Assembly: GCA_035578175.1 (NCBI GenBank)
Contig: JAQMRL010000001.1
Span: forward strand, 185,143,283 to 185,207,282
Length of the DNA stretch: 64,000 nt
Reading direction: 5' to 3'
From: Catonia carolina
Lineage: Eukaryota; Arthropoda; Insecta; Hemiptera; Achilidae
The notes beneath the pieces were generated by a model. It made no database searches and had not been told where the DNA came from. It worked only from the letters and a program-made list of their open reading frames with translations. This document shows, piece by piece, positions 21,725-33,780 of this stretch; the stretch's first letter is position 1, and each line of letters starts with the position of its first letter. A program made the translations under genes and the position numbers.

Positions 21725-22643
21725 TAGGCTGGTAACTAATGCACACATGCTTGTAGAACGCGAACAAAAACAAATAGCACAATCGGGTAAAAAACAAATT
21801 AAAGTAAAATTCCTAATCTTCAAAATTATATATTTATTTTTCAACACAGTTACCTTTACACATTACACATTTCTCCCAATGTAAAACAAGTTTTTTCATT
21901 CCATCACTGAAAAATTCTTCCGACTTTTCTTAAACCCAGGACACAATAGCTGCCTTCACCTCATTGTCCGAGCTGTAATGATTACCCTTAAGGTCTCTCT
22001 TGAGTAGAGGAAAAAATAAAAATCGCAAGGTCAGGGAATAAAGAAGGTGTGTAATCGGTTCAAACTTCAGTTTCTCAGAGTTTCTTCAGTAGCATGCGAG
22101 GTGTATGGACATGCATTGTCATGTTGCAAGATTATTGGCGCCAGGCTGCCTCTAATTATATGTCGCAGGGGTTTTAGAGTCTGTGTGTTCTGAGAAGAAT
22201 TTACTGTTGCCCCTTGTTCCAGGTAATCAGTCACATAAACTCGGTGAGCATCCCAAAACACAGTCAAAAGAAGTTTTTTGCGGATGCTTGTGTTCCGAAC
22301 TTTATCAAATTGGGAGAATGTGGATGACGATATTCAGCATTCTGCCTTTTCTCTTTGGAGTTGTAATGATGAACCTAAGACTCATCCTCCGTCACAAATG
22401 AATCTCACTACGAGTCACTTTCTTGGTAGTTAAGAATTTGATAACAGCACGTTAACTTACATTGACATAGCACCAGAACATGACGCCATACTTTCACTAC
22501 TCAAAACAAACTGGTTGAACGCAATGTTTTCAAACTGCGCAAGCGTATAGAGGAGAAATAGTACTTCCCAATGCCAACAGGCGCACTTCTGAAGTTCATT
22601 TTATTCGTGTTCTACAAGCATGTGTGCATTAGTTATCAGCCTA
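21725..22643 (-). mobile_element. mariner element, internally deleted
   Basis: TA-flanked element 21727-22641 with terminal inverted repeats of about 45 bp (left GGCTGGTAACTAATGCACAC, right inverted GGCTGATAACTAATGCACAC). A broken minus-strand frame (22067-22267) has MTVFWDAHRV, YLEQGATVNS and LQHDNACPYTSHATEE, the HDN block of mariner transposases. Other catalytic blocks are decayed. In smo intron 12. Confidence 0.8.
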
Positions 22644-24052
22644 CCCTTGTATATAGCTTGAGGAGAAATAAATAATAAAAAACACTTAGATGAGAACCTG
22701 ACAGTGACAATTATAATAAAGACTGTAGCAAAATGTATTTTCGAGCGTCAATTATTACTCTTCAATTTATAAAGAAACCAAACATTTTCATTCCAGGTAC
22801 TGCTAAGCTTAACATTTTTACTTTTTATTTTTCAAATGTTTATGTTTAATTTTCCAAATTACCAAACGACTTATGAAATTATTTAAGTTATTTTATTTGT
22901 TTATATAAAATATAAATATACTTTGTATATTATCACACATACATGTTATTGGTTTTCTCAAGCAGGTCTTTTCACGATAAGTCTACTAGACAGGATAGAC
23001 CTCACTGAAATTTTTCTTGGTAAGTACAGCCCATTTGAAATCTTTTCCCTTGAAGTATTTTATTTATTTGAATTAGGGGTATTATAAAACAAAAAAGTCA
23101 CTTAAAGATTTAATAAAACATAAATATGCTGAGATACTACACTGAACGTCAGATAGTGGTAAATTAATACCGAACCTAGTATACACTGTTACTGTCAAGA
23201 AAACTCTGAAGTATTTTAACTATTGCTAGATACACAGAATTGTGAGCTTGTATGTAAACACCTGGCATTGCTACATTTACAGTAGCAGTGTTTACTATTG
23301 TTGCACTGTGTGAAATTGAGCAAAGAATTTTACCTCACCAATATTGTTTTTCTCTTTCATTTTACAATATCATAAGTTCTTGTGTATTGATTTAATTGGG
23401 TTTTTAACTGTAACCGAGAAACAATGTGAATTAAAAATGTGATTTTAATGTTTATCTAGGAATGTAAAATCCAGTGTCTTTCTATTTGTTTTATTTTGAG
23501 AGGCTGTAATTTTATTATTAATGTAATAGATTTCAATACTTTTTGAATCTTAACCTAAACCTATATTCTTATACTTAAAAATTATTGGTACAATAACAAA
23601 CAAAAGATGGTTGTAGTAGTATTTATCAGGGGGAAAGTTTCAATGAAAAAGAATTTATAAAAAACTTGTACCCATGGTTGTTAAATTAGTGGGGCAGCAA
23701 CAATGATTGATCAGAGTTGAAATTCAGCTGGGTAAATGACCTTGACTAAAGTAATAAATTTGATAGTGACAAATCTGGTAGCTCCACAACTGCAGGAAGC
23801 TCGCAGTTATGCGATTTCGACTACAGCGTTAATATTAACTGAAGGTATGAGCCGAATTTAAAGAATACATATTTGTAGGAATAAACACGCAACATTTACA
23901 ACATATCATGCAATAATATCAATAAAACAGGTCACAGTGAACAAAGCTTGTAGTATGATTTCACTGGAACAAGGTTTCCAGAGTGAAACAGTGCAGTTTT
24001 ATAGATAAGTGCATTGACAACAATCGTGTTACAAATTCCTTAAATTCTGTAC
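22644..24052. other. smo intron 12 remainder, nothing identified
   Basis: AT-rich sequence with no coding frame, no hairpin and no recognisable repeat end. Confidence 0.5.
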
Positions 24053-24247
24053 CTGTTCCTCACTTGAATAAATATTACAGTCATGGTTACTACAGCTCTT
24101 AATCATTCTAAAATTACTGACTAATTTTCCAGCAGAAATTGTCATATTTTCATTTAACTCAGAATAGTCGTACGTTTGATTATTTGAAACCAATTTACAA
24201 CCAGGTGAGTAAAAGTTGACAACCCCCGACAGTTCGTTTAATAAAAT
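24053..24247 (-). CDS. smo: smo coding exon 12: duplicated-looking tail exon
   Basis: 65 codons, phase 0 to 0, acceptor TTGTTTAG and donor GTACAG. Starts ILLNELSGVV, has MTISAGKLVSNF in the middle and ends YSSEEQ. It resembles the first two thirds of exon 13 in start, core motif and end, so it may be a tandem exon duplicate that is included or skipped without frame change. Transcript evidence is needed to show it is used; skipping leaves an 874-residue protein. Confidence 0.65.
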
Positions 24248-26335
24248 CTAAACAAAATTGCACAAAACTATTAAAATTATATCAGAAAAATCATTTGTCT
24301 TAAAGATTGATTTTCTTGAAAATTATTAGTATCACATCAAAACTGAGTAAAACTACTAATTAACCCAGTACAAATTGACTTCACTTCTATACTTAATTAT
24401 ATCTCATAAGTAAAGAAAACATCACAAAAAGCTGAAATAATCTATACTCAGAAAAAAAACAAACTTCATAATTGTTAATGCTACATATAATTCCCATTAA
24501 TCAGTTGTTTTCCAAATGCTTGATTACTTTAAATTGATACATCTGAGGAACACTTTTACATCAATATTAATGATTAATTTTTTTTTAACTTTAACCTCAT
24601 AATATCAGTAACATATTATGTTACTGGGAACTACATAGTCAACAACCAAGGTTTGCTGTTTTTTACCAGTTTCTTTGCTTGTTCAGCAGACTTGCGGTAA
24701 ACTGACATTTATATGGAACAGTTGTATCGCCCGATTATTGCAAATGACAGATTAATGGACATGTACACAAAATAAATACTGGAATTACTGTATGTTGGGT
24801 ACTACTTTTCAAATACAAAGATGCACACTGTATATTCCTGTAGCATATTTCACTTTTAATTAACAAATAAACATAAAATCATGTTAAACTTGGTTTTCAT
24901 TACAAAAATAACTATCTGTTTCTTATCAAATGAATATTTCAACACTTTCCAGAAATTTTTAATTACCGGAATAGCATCTGCTTGCCGGTCTTCCCCTACC
25001 CGTCTCGCCAATTATTGTACAATCATAAATAGTGATGGATTACTGGAAGTGCTGGATTAAAAACCAACAGATTACCACAAATCTACTGAATAGTTTTTAT
25101 TAATGGCTGCTAACCTTATCAAGTCTTTCACTGAATTGATATAACTTAACTTCATGTACTGGCTAGAAAGCCAATATAACTGGTAGAAACCATTTGACTT
25201 ACTGGCTGGACAAGGAGCTAAACAGAACAATATTATAAATAGTTTTTAAATAACTGACCTGAGCACCAAGCTGGCTCTCTTGTGATGTTGTACTACCATG
25301 ACGAGAAGCAGGCAAAGGAGCTGCCCTATGACGATTTCTCCTGCCTTCTCTCTGCCGTCTTTTGTGTCTAGATCTGTGAGAGCCACTGTGTACCGTTCTT
25401 GTCAACTCTTCTACTTGTACTGATACAGCAGAGTCTAATGAATGGCGGCGTGACTCGACAGACACTCTGATACAAAAATATAAAAGAGTAATTATAGCTG
25501 ATTGGTAAAGAAGAAAAACCAATAAATATTACATTATTTATTCACAATAAGAATCACTTAACTTTGAAAAGCTATAACAATGCAATCTATTTTTTTTTTT
25601 TTAACCAAGGACTAAAATAAATACATGGGCATTGCCATCATATTGTAGCTATATCGATAACAGTTTTGTAGTTGCCCACAAATTAAATTTTAGAAAATAA
25701 AACTTTTTACTATTGTCTTCAGTTTTAACATTTCACCATCAACAAAGGCCTTTCTTAATACGAGAAAAAATTATTATAAATACTATGTTTGACTTTTGAA
25801 CCCTTCGGATGGTCTGAATCTTTTACAAATTTGCATATAAAATTGAGTTGGCATACAGAGCTACTAAGTACAAGTTTTCTGATCAGAAGAACATTTCACA
25901 GTTTCGGTATTCTAAATTTTTTTATATATTTTGCATTCAGGCGAAACTGTCACCCAGTTCCACCCACATTAATTGGTAATAACAGAGCTTAATCAAGCTA
26001 GTTGTTTTTCCCCCTATAGAATGAATAAATCTTAAGCGCTTCAAAATCTATTTATTTGGTTTTAATGGCCATAAGGCATGAGAAAAAAATCTTTTAATGT
26101 GGTCTTCAGTAGGCCAAAACAATAAAAAGAAATGATTACCCTAAAGAATGTAAAGCTTCCTCTACCCAAATATAAATTGGTCATAGAAAAGTCAAGAAGT
26201 AAGACAAAAATTTGGCGCCATTAATTTAAAAATATAACTTCTACAAAATAATAACACATAGTTAAATCAAAAAATTACAAATAGCATGATTAACCATGTT
26301 CTTACTACTACGTTTGATAAAAAAAATTTCATTAC
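24248..26335. other. smo introns 10 and 11, nothing identified outside exon 11
   Basis: Apart from exon 11 (25259-25466) these stretches are AT-rich with no transposon ends or frames that I can support. Confidence 0.5.
25259..25466 (-). CDS. smo: smo coding exon 11: PKA/CK1 clusters two and three, Arg-rich region
   Basis: Acceptor TTTTTGTATCAG, donor GTCAGT, phase 2 to 0. Encodes RRHSLDSAVS (Ser about 713, 716, 719), the strongly basic HRSRHKRRQREGRRNRHR (about 734-751), and RHGSTTSQES (about 762, 765, 768). In Drosophila Smo such Arg clusters hold the tail in an inhibited fold that phosphorylation opens; the same role is inferred here. Confidence 0.9.
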
Positions 26336-26516
26336 CTCCTCACACTATAGCTGATTTCAGAATCTACAGAATTTCTACGCTGACTAGAGTTTGAGTTTGT
26401 TACACCAGTAAGAGCACCTCTTCTAGTGACTAACTTTGGTAGAGCAGCTGCCCATGTCGAACTGAAGCTTGAAAATAATTCACCAGATGCTAAACTATTC
26501 AGTTCAAAATCCAGAC
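26336..26516 (-). CDS. smo: smo coding exon 10: tail with first PKA/CK1 cluster
   Basis: Acceptor TTTGAAGCAG, donor GTAATG, phase 1 to 2. Carries the conserved STWAAALPKLVTRRGAL (human AQHVTKMVARRGAI) and then RRNSVDSEIS: a PKA consensus Ser (about residue 693) followed by Ser at +3 and +6, the layout of a PKA-primed CK1 cluster. Confidence 0.9.
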
Positions 26517-26564
26517 CTGCTTCAAAGACATTTTATATTTTTTATGGCTATATAAAAACACTAT

Positions 26565-27811
26565 TACAGTAAAACCTCCACATTCGGCATTCACAGTCGC
26601 GTTTGGTGCGACAGTTTTTCAGATTCGCGGTAAAAAAATTCAATATACGCAGGAAAAAGTATGAAATTGTAGATATTTCAATTCATAGAAATAATTTTAG
26701 TCATAGAAATTAATCATTTCGTTACATATAAAAATAGATTATTGTACTACTACAACTTACATTCGATAAGAAAAGATAGTGATGTTTTGTTTGTTTTGAC
26801 TATATACATACATACTTGAAATATGTTTCTAACCACCAGAATACGGTAACATATAACACTTACCAATGTTTAAACTGTTTTACCATATTAGAAAATATAT
26901 TTCAATTTTAAATAATACGGCTGTTTAAAATCCTACATAGGATGTTTGATAAAATAATACATACATACATATCTCATACAGATACAATTACATATCTCAA
27001 TTTCTGGGAAATACATTTACAATGAGTCACAGGATGTTTACTTCTACTGTATGTATCACTTACTATCATTTTAGTTTCGTTTTCAATTTTGCTTATAGCA
27101 CATGTGTTTGTTCACCATTGCTTTTAAGCTTTACCGTGCCTGGTCATTTTTGTTTATCGTATTGTGTCAAGTTAGTGTTTACTTTGAACACCTTAACCAT
27201 TAGTTTGAAGATACATATTTGTTTGTTATAGGTATATGTAATTGTTTATTTATTATAATTGTGCTAAAATGTCATGTAATAACAGTGAAGAGCAGTAAAA
27301 TAGTTTTTCCTTTGCATAGAAAAGTTGAAATGTTAGATACTGTTGCTAGATGTCTGGCAAACTGTTGCTAGATAAATGTTAGATGTCTGTTGCTCATCTT
27401 TTTGGAGTAAACGAATTGACCGTCTGTTACATTCAAAAGTCAGAAAAACAAATCAGAAGTTCTGCAGCTCTGACATCATCGCCAAGTGTTAAAATTTCAA
27501 GAAATCCTGTCTTAGAAAAAATGGAAACTGCTTTAAGTATATATGGATGGAATATCAGAAACAAAACAGAGCACCAATTTCTAAACTGATCATTAGAGAA
27601 AAAGCAAAGTGACTCAACAAGCATTTTGATCAGACCACAAGTCGTGCAGCTGAAGCTGTAAATAATTTCATACAAATTAGAGTTCATATTTTTAACTAAT
27701 ATGGAACGTAACCCCTACAACAATGTAATTTCCCATTCCATTACTTATGGATTCCATATTTGCGGCAATTTTACAGAACCTAACCTCAACGAATACGGAG
27801 GTTTTACTTTA
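26565..27811 (+). mobile_element. pogo/Tigger-like element remnant
   Basis: Flanked by TA (26565-26566, 27810-27811). Ends CAGTAAAACCTCC and, inverted, AAGTAAAACCTCC. A plus-strand remnant (27383-27589) reads VAHLFGVNELTVCYIQKSEK and METALSIYGWNIRN, matching the CENP-B/pogo helix-turn-helix followed by the Tc5-type HTH. The catalytic domain is missing. In smo intron 9. Confidence 0.75.
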
Positions 27812-27885
27812 TGAAAATTAAACATAAAAAATATGAATGTATCATATCATTACAAAAATTCTGTTAAAATCAGGTACATATTATT

Positions 27886-28319
27886 ACTTTCTCTTGCCTA
27901 TATGAATATATAGGAAGGAAAGTATTGTTTTCATGCTAATTTTTCAAAATCGAGTTTTCACCGGATATACACGTTTTCAGACCCCCTGAACCCAAAAACA
28001 TGTTTGCATCAATTGGTGTGTGTGTGTGTGTGTGCGAATAAAATATCTCAAGAACAGAACATCATACAAAGTTGAAACTTTAAAGTTAAGTTAGGTACTA
28101 CTAGAGGACCCGACATGAACATTTTCATTAAAATTGGTCAACTGGAAGTGGTAGTTTATTCGTTTCATTTTTCACTTTTTTGCGATTTTCTCAAAAATGG
28201 TTCCTATGTTTTTTTTTTTTTAAATCGCCTCATTTACTACATTTTGTATGCTCTATATGATAGGGACCTTTATGTGCATTTTAGGGCAAAAGTGTGTATA
28301 ACCAAAAGAGTTAGAAAAT
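27886..28319 (+). mobile_element. HINE-like element, 3'-truncated (copy D)
   Basis: Starts ACTTTCTCTTGCCTATATG and has CACCGGATATACACG, GACCCCCTGAACCC, a (TG)n tract (28016-28035), then AATATCTCAAGAACAG. After an internal deletion it stops near 28319 where LINE sequence begins. Confidence 0.65.
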
Positions 28320-29100
28320 CACTATATATGACGAGTAGGAAGACGGTAGTGTGCCATGTATTGCTTGATAGAAATGTATTTAATTTATGTAATAAAAAAC
28401 CTCATGTCAGACTTTGTCAAATGCATGTGCTACATCTAGAAAAATAGCAGAAATACATTCTTTTTTCTCAGGATTTTTTAATAATATCTATAATACAATG
28501 AACCTGGTCGATTGTTCAACATTTTCTTCTAAAACCAAACTGAGATTTGGAATTAGATTGTATGGTTTCTATCATGAACATTATTTTTTTTTAAATAATT
28601 TTCTCAAAATAGTTACAAATTTATTGGCAGCAAGGTCATGCCTGTGAGATTTGAAGTCATTTGGCAGTTTACCTGGTTTTAGCAGTACTAAGACCTTTGC
28701 CTCTTTCCACACAGAAGGAACATCTCTTAATGTCTGAATACTGCATTAAATAGATATGTTAATACTAATATTCCCTTCCACAGAAACTGTTTTAATATTT
28801 CATCCATTACACAGTATCTTTTTTATACTTAAATTTGTCTTAATCTACCTAGCCACTTCATCATGGTAACAGGACCAACAGCTAATTGTGGTTCAAAGCT
28901 GACTGTATATCAGGTTTATCCAGTCTCATTGGGCTGAAGATTTTCATACAGGTAATTGGTAAACGTTTCTGCTTTTTTGTCTGTTTTCCGTAGCCCATGA
29001 TCTATCATCTTCAGTTTATTGAAGGAATCTGGGTGATCATGTGCATGATTACAGCAGTTGATGGTGCTATTGACTTGCCAAACTTATTCAGTGAACTCCA
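28320..29100 (-). pseudogene. Jockey-like LINE reverse transcriptase fragment
   Basis: In broken minus-strand frames the order of motifs is that of a non-LTR RT: DVPSVWKEAKVLVLLKPGKL, then PNDFKSHRHDLAA-like, a QISVWF patch, and ECISAIFLDVAHAFDKV, where the first catalytic Asp lies. Many stops and shifts. In smo intron 9. Confidence 0.65.
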
Positions 29101-29432
29101 ATAGCAATAAAAAATAATTTATTTTGTATTAAATAAATTTAAAATAACCGCTGAAAGTGAGAAAACTTCACAGGCCCACTTACAAAATATATTTGTCACA
29201 GAAAAGTTCTTGATTTGGTTTTTCAATAAAATGAAAATAAAAATATAATTAGATGGTGCCTACAATCTACTGTGCTTCTTTTATGCAAACAGTAACAAAT
29301 TTTGTGAAATAACCCACAATTGGAAATCCTTTCTTTACATTTTTTGTTAGCACTTAAAATACTCAATACAATTCAACACCACAAAGCAATGTCTGCACAA
29401 TACAATGACAGTATTTAATATCCATAACTCAC

Positions 29433-29572
29433 CTACAGGATCTTGATAAGTGTTATGAATGCTGATAGAAAGGCGCCCATTACTGTTCAACATTTTTCTC
29501 TTAGAAAATGCTTGAGCAATTACTTTATGTTTCTTTATTTTAACATGGTTTTCAATCTCCTTATCTGAAAAT
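29433..29572 (-). CDS. smo: smo coding exon 9: proximal cytoplasmic tail
   Basis: Acceptor GATTACAG, donor GTGAGT, phase 2 to 1. Encodes FSDKEIENHVKIKKHKVIAQ and AFSKRKMLNSNGRLSISIHN, the membrane-proximal amphipathic tail conserved from insects to vertebrates (KKSKMIAKAFSKR in human). Confidence 0.92.
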
Positions 29573-30199
29573 CTGTAATCATAAGAATAAAAACTTATAA
29601 CAGTATATGAAACAGTAGTTTCACAAATATACAAATGCACAGCAAACTCTAAAAAAGTTAAATTCTAGAAATTGAGGCTTGGTATAGAGGTTTTTTAAAA
29701 AAACTATACATTATTTTTGGAAAAGATCACACCAAACTCCAATCCAAATTTAATTTTAAGAATACATGTTTAGTAAAGTTCTCAAAAATGCTTAGCTTTC
29801 CATGTAGCGGCAATTTTGTATTTTTCAATAAATTCACTTATATCATGAACCAATTGAGACATTAAAATAAAATTTAGTGTATTTATTTACTGTTCCACAC
29901 CCCACAAAACTAATAAACTCAGAAAATTATTCTATGAAAAAATTTCAATATGGCAACATTATAAATTTTTGTACTGAATATCTATGCATTGTGTTTTTCA
30001 ATACTGACTTTATAACCAGAAATATTAGGCATTTTATTACAAAGTGACAAAGAGTTTAATATTTTCTGCAGACTTCTTTTTCCTCCCTTCTGTAAAAAAA
30101 AGTACAAAGTCAATATTTAAAAAAAACCACTGTTGATTTTCAAAATTTAAAAATCTGTAATGCCGCATTTTGAAATTTTAAATGAAACGATTGTTTTAA

Positions 30200-30205
30200 T
30201 TTATT
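30200..30205 (-). terminator. Polyadenylation signal of the nested Cys-rich gene
   Basis: AATAAA on the minus strand shortly after the stop codon of the nested frame at 30229. Confidence 0.45.
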
Positions 30206-30228
30206 GGTTTAAACAAGTACCCTAAATT

Positions 30229-30645
30229 TTATTTTAGTATCTCAATGGGTTCATGATTTAAGTGATTCTGTGGAAAAAATACAGAATGGTCACCAGAAGG
30301 AAAAATAAGCATTTTTGGGCATAAATTTACTAAACATTTTTTCTTTGGATTGATAAGACAAATAATGTCTGAAGTTTGGCAACAGTTTTCAAGCACCCTG
30401 TATAAATGCTTAGTAAAAGTATTAACTGACAGAAAACAGGAACCGCACTGATGTATCAACGAGTAGAGTGCAGAGTGAATGCTCATAAGTCCTTTGTCAG
30501 TAATTGTAGTTATATCGATATGTAAACCAATTTGTTCACAATAAAAAAATCTACAATCTAGTGCCAAACTAAATCTTTTTGGTCTATTTTCACGTGGTTT
30601 GGTAGCAATGGAAAGAGAGAGAAGAAAAAATAAGGATAGAAACAT
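30229..30645 (-). CDS. Putative secreted cysteine-rich protein, nested in smo intron 8
   Basis: A complete 138-codon frame from ATG to TAA that I do not recognise. MFLSLFFLLSLSIAT at 1-15 is a textbook signal peptide. A basic stretch with KR (PRENRPKR, 17-24) follows that could be a processing site, then a compact domain with nine cysteines (31, 36, 67, 70, 88, 89, 96, 104, 109) and no membrane segment. The C-terminal 30 residues are rich in His, Pro and Phe. A minus-strand AATAAA (30205-30200) lies 25 nt after the stop. It lies on the smo strand within intron 8. Either a genuine single-exon nested gene or an old insertion; the lack of stops and the ordered Cys pattern favour a real protein. 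Function unknown. Confidence 0.6.
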   Translation of the reverse strand: MFLSLFFLLSLSIATKPRENRPKRFSLALDCRFFYCEQIGLHIDITTITDKGLMSIHSALYSLIHQCGSCFLSVNTFTKHLYRVLENCCQTSDIICLINPKKKCLVNLCPKMLIFPSGDHSVFFPQNHLNHEPIEILK

Positions 30646-30876
30646 AAATGTTCTCAGTATTTTGTATACAAAGTCGGTTTTTTTAACAAATTAGCACTTG
30701 ATATTGCATGTACACTGTTTGTGAAAGGTCTTGAAAATAAAGTTATTTATTACAGTTTTGTTGACAGCTGTGAGAAAATAAGGACACTATAAATGACCTG
30801 ATTGTTTGGGTGGATTATTTCCGAACTAAAAATAGTTTTGTCCTTTTTCTAATACCTAGTATATTTTTTAAATTTT

Positions 30877-30925
30877 TACTTCTCTTGCCTATATGAATAT
30901 ATAGGAAGGAAAGTATTGTTACTAT
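30877..30925 (+). mobile_element. HINE-like 5'-end fragment (copy E)
   Basis: Only the first roughly 48 bp of the family (CTTCTCTTGCCTATATGAA to GGAAAGTATTGTTAC). In smo intron 8. Confidence 0.5.
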
Positions 30926-31266
30926 TATTTTTACTTTTTACACAACACAGTTGTATACCAATGTAGTTTAGCATTGAACTGGAGAGCACAGCACTGCTTC
31001 ATTCAACACTGCCACATTGTCGCATCATTCAGTGTTTAGCATCATCATTATCCCTTATTTCCTACATTTCTTTACTTTATTTAATACAAAAATTATTCAC
31101 TGAATGTACTGTTGAATAACATACAACACGTTGCCATAAAAAAATTATAAAGAAGTCGGTAAAATCGCGTTATCGTACAAGGATTCCAAATTTCCGAACT
31201 ATTTTCGAACATCTAATTTTGAACCATCATAACTGAAGTAAAAATAAAGCAAATTTTGTGATTTTT

Positions 31267-32174
31267 ACTTTCTCTTGCCTATATGAATATACAGGAAGGA
31301 AAGTATTGTTTTCATGTCGATTTTTCACCGGATCTTCACGTTTTCAGACCCCCCTGAACCCAAAAAACATGTTTTTAGTGATTGGTCTGTGTGTGTGTGT
31401 GTGTGAACAGAATATCTCAAGAATGGAACATCGTACAAACTTGAAACTTCAGTTACATACCACTACTGGACCCGACACGAACATTTTCATCAAAATCGAT
31501 CAACCGGAAGTAGTAGTTTATTCGTGTAATTTTTCACTTTTTTGCAATTTTCTCAAAAACTGGTCCTACGATTTTTTTAAAAATCGCCTGGTTTACTAAA
31601 TTTCTTATGCTCTACAAGATAGGGTAGGCGCCATGTTTGCTGAAATTCTTGGTGAGGCTGTTTTCATGTAAAAACATTTTTTTCGGCTTTAATATGAATT
31701 TTAGCGCAAAAATTTATATAATTAACGTTGTAGAGAATTTAACATCCTACAACTTTAATTTCAAATATTTTTTTTGTATAATGCTTAGTTTAGCGGTAAT
31801 TAGCAATTTTCTGTTTTTTTCTCATGAAAACGTGTGAAATATCAATTTTTTAAAGATCGGCCTTAGTATGCATTTTACGACAAAAGTGTATATAATCAAA
31901 TTTATAGGAAATTACAAGATCTACGAATTTTATTTAGAGCATTTTTCTCTATAGAGCCTAGTTTAGCATGAAAGAGTGATTTTTCGTATTTTTAAGCTCA
32001 ACAGGTTGATTTTCATTTTGCGTCTTTCACTCATGATTAAAATAAGGTTATGTTTTTTTGAGGTTAGTTTTTTGTTTATTTCTAATGTTTTATTACTAAT
32101 GTTAGGTTATATTGTTTAAATTATTTGCATTGGCAAGAGAAAGTTTGTGAGTGTTTCAAACCAGATTTTTTTTT
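31267..32174 (+). mobile_element. HINE-like element, near-complete (copy F)
   Basis: ACTTTCTCTTGCCTATATG at 31267, GT tract at 31387-31404, AACATTTTCATCAAAATCG, and the 3' GGCAAGAGAAAGT (32141-32153). The terminal stem is slightly decayed (TTGTGAGTGTTTCAAACC). Ends in a T run about 160 bp short of smo exon 8 on its 3' side. Confidence 0.7.
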
Positions 32175-32409
32175 AAATATAGCTCGTTTTCTTGTAAACC
32201 TTTATATATTTTTTGGATTTTTTTTTTAAATTGGCTGGAGGGATGAGAGTAAGACTGAAGAGAGTTTTGCAGCTGGGGTTCAGCTGCTGCTTACCGCATA
32301 CCAAGGGTTAATAACGAAAGAAACAGAATACCATCCTAAAATAAAAGTACATCAAAATGTAATTATGAATAATTATCCAGCACAGATGAATACAAAAAAT
32401 GTTTATTAC

Positions 32410-32571
32410 CTTTTAATGAATCGTTTCCATGTATATATTGTTGAACTAGTCCAAACCCAGGAACTCATTATAACACCTGTGGCAAATAACGCCAACACAT
32501 GTAATTGTAGTATTGCAAGACTAGGTCTTGTTTCTAGCCTGCAGTCAGATTCACTTAACCCGAGCCGGCAA
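32410..32571 (-). CDS. smo: smo coding exon 8: extracellular loop 3, TM7
   Basis: Not visible as a long minus-strand frame with its own ATG; found from the TM7 signature MSSWVWT. Acceptor TATTTTCAG, donor GTAATA, phase 2 to 2. Encodes CRLGLSESDCRLETRPSLA, LALFATGVIMSSWVWTSST and TWKRFIK, matching the CEIKNRPSLL and MSTWVWTKAT blocks of other Smo proteins. Confidence 0.93.
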
Positions 32572-32639
32572 CTGAAAATACACAAACACGGAATACAAAC
32601 AGATATTGTAATAGAAGGTATGTAGTTAACGTATATTTA

Positions 32640-33780
32640 TATTTTTATTTTTTGACTAATAAGAATAGGGGAAGGATTTGATTTGTAGTAGATTGTTATT
32701 GTTTAGAAAAAGATTACATTATTAAGAAATTCCAATATTTATAAAGTTTGATTATTAAATTTTTATTTTATTTTTGTTTCTACAATAAAAATAAAAGGTA
32801 ATATTTGTGTTATTTAATATTTGTTATACATTTATAAAATATAAGTTAACCTTTTTTTAATAATTATTTAATAACTGAATTTAATGACCAGAGCTAAGTA
32901 ACAAATAATGTGTGATGTCACGAACTAGTAAACAGATTTTGAAAGTGAATTTCTTAAATAAGTAATAATGTATGCAGACTTTCTTTAAATTTTGATATGC
33001 TTTTAAAAGACTATGACATTTAAAAACAATTTATTAATTATTATTATTAAACTAAAAAATCAATAATATTTTAACACCTCAAGTATTAAAAACAGGTATA
33101 ACAAATGTATTTATAAGTGTGATTAATTCCAATAAGCTTTGTCAGAGTCTAGCCATCAGAAAGAATGAATCCACGGTAATCTTTTATGTACTTCAATAAG
33201 TAGCCCTACATTAAATTGATAAATTTTATGATGAATATACTAATATAATGGACAATAGAAAAGTAAAGTGAGTTAATACAAACTAATTTTTAATTGAAAC
33301 GGACAGTGATATAGAGTAACAATAAAAAAAGGGACGATAAAAAAATTTAATATTAGAATTTATCACAATCTTAGACTGAACATCTTTTGTGAATGAAGAT
33401 TAACCTGTGAAGCTAACCGATATCCAAATGGCAGTAGATATAATTTAAAAGTTAAATAATATGTTTATTTATTTATTAATGGACAATTAATTTAAACATA
33501 TTTTAGAAATTTAATTGTTATAATCGTAATTTATTATATGATCTTATTAATAAATGCTGTTTGGTCTGTTAATATGGATATGACTTGTTTTTAGACAAAT
33601 TCTTAATTTAGAACCCAGTAATTGCTAAAATATTATTGAAAATTTTATAAATTATTTGTAAATCTATAGTATAGAGTGTGGGTAATAATAACAAATGAGG
33701 GCACATAAATCTTAGAAACTCGATTAAAAAAATCTTTGAAAAGAACAACACAACTGCATAAAAGGTCAGTCATAACCTCA
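32640..33780. other. smo intron 7, left part, nothing identified
   Basis: Very AT-rich; no frame, hairpin or repeat end that I can support. Confidence 0.5.

Noticed and set aside
32365..32625. Plus-strand open frame of 86 codons
   Set aside because: It is the shadow of smo exon 8 on the minus strand, which has splice sites, matching phases and the TM7 motif.
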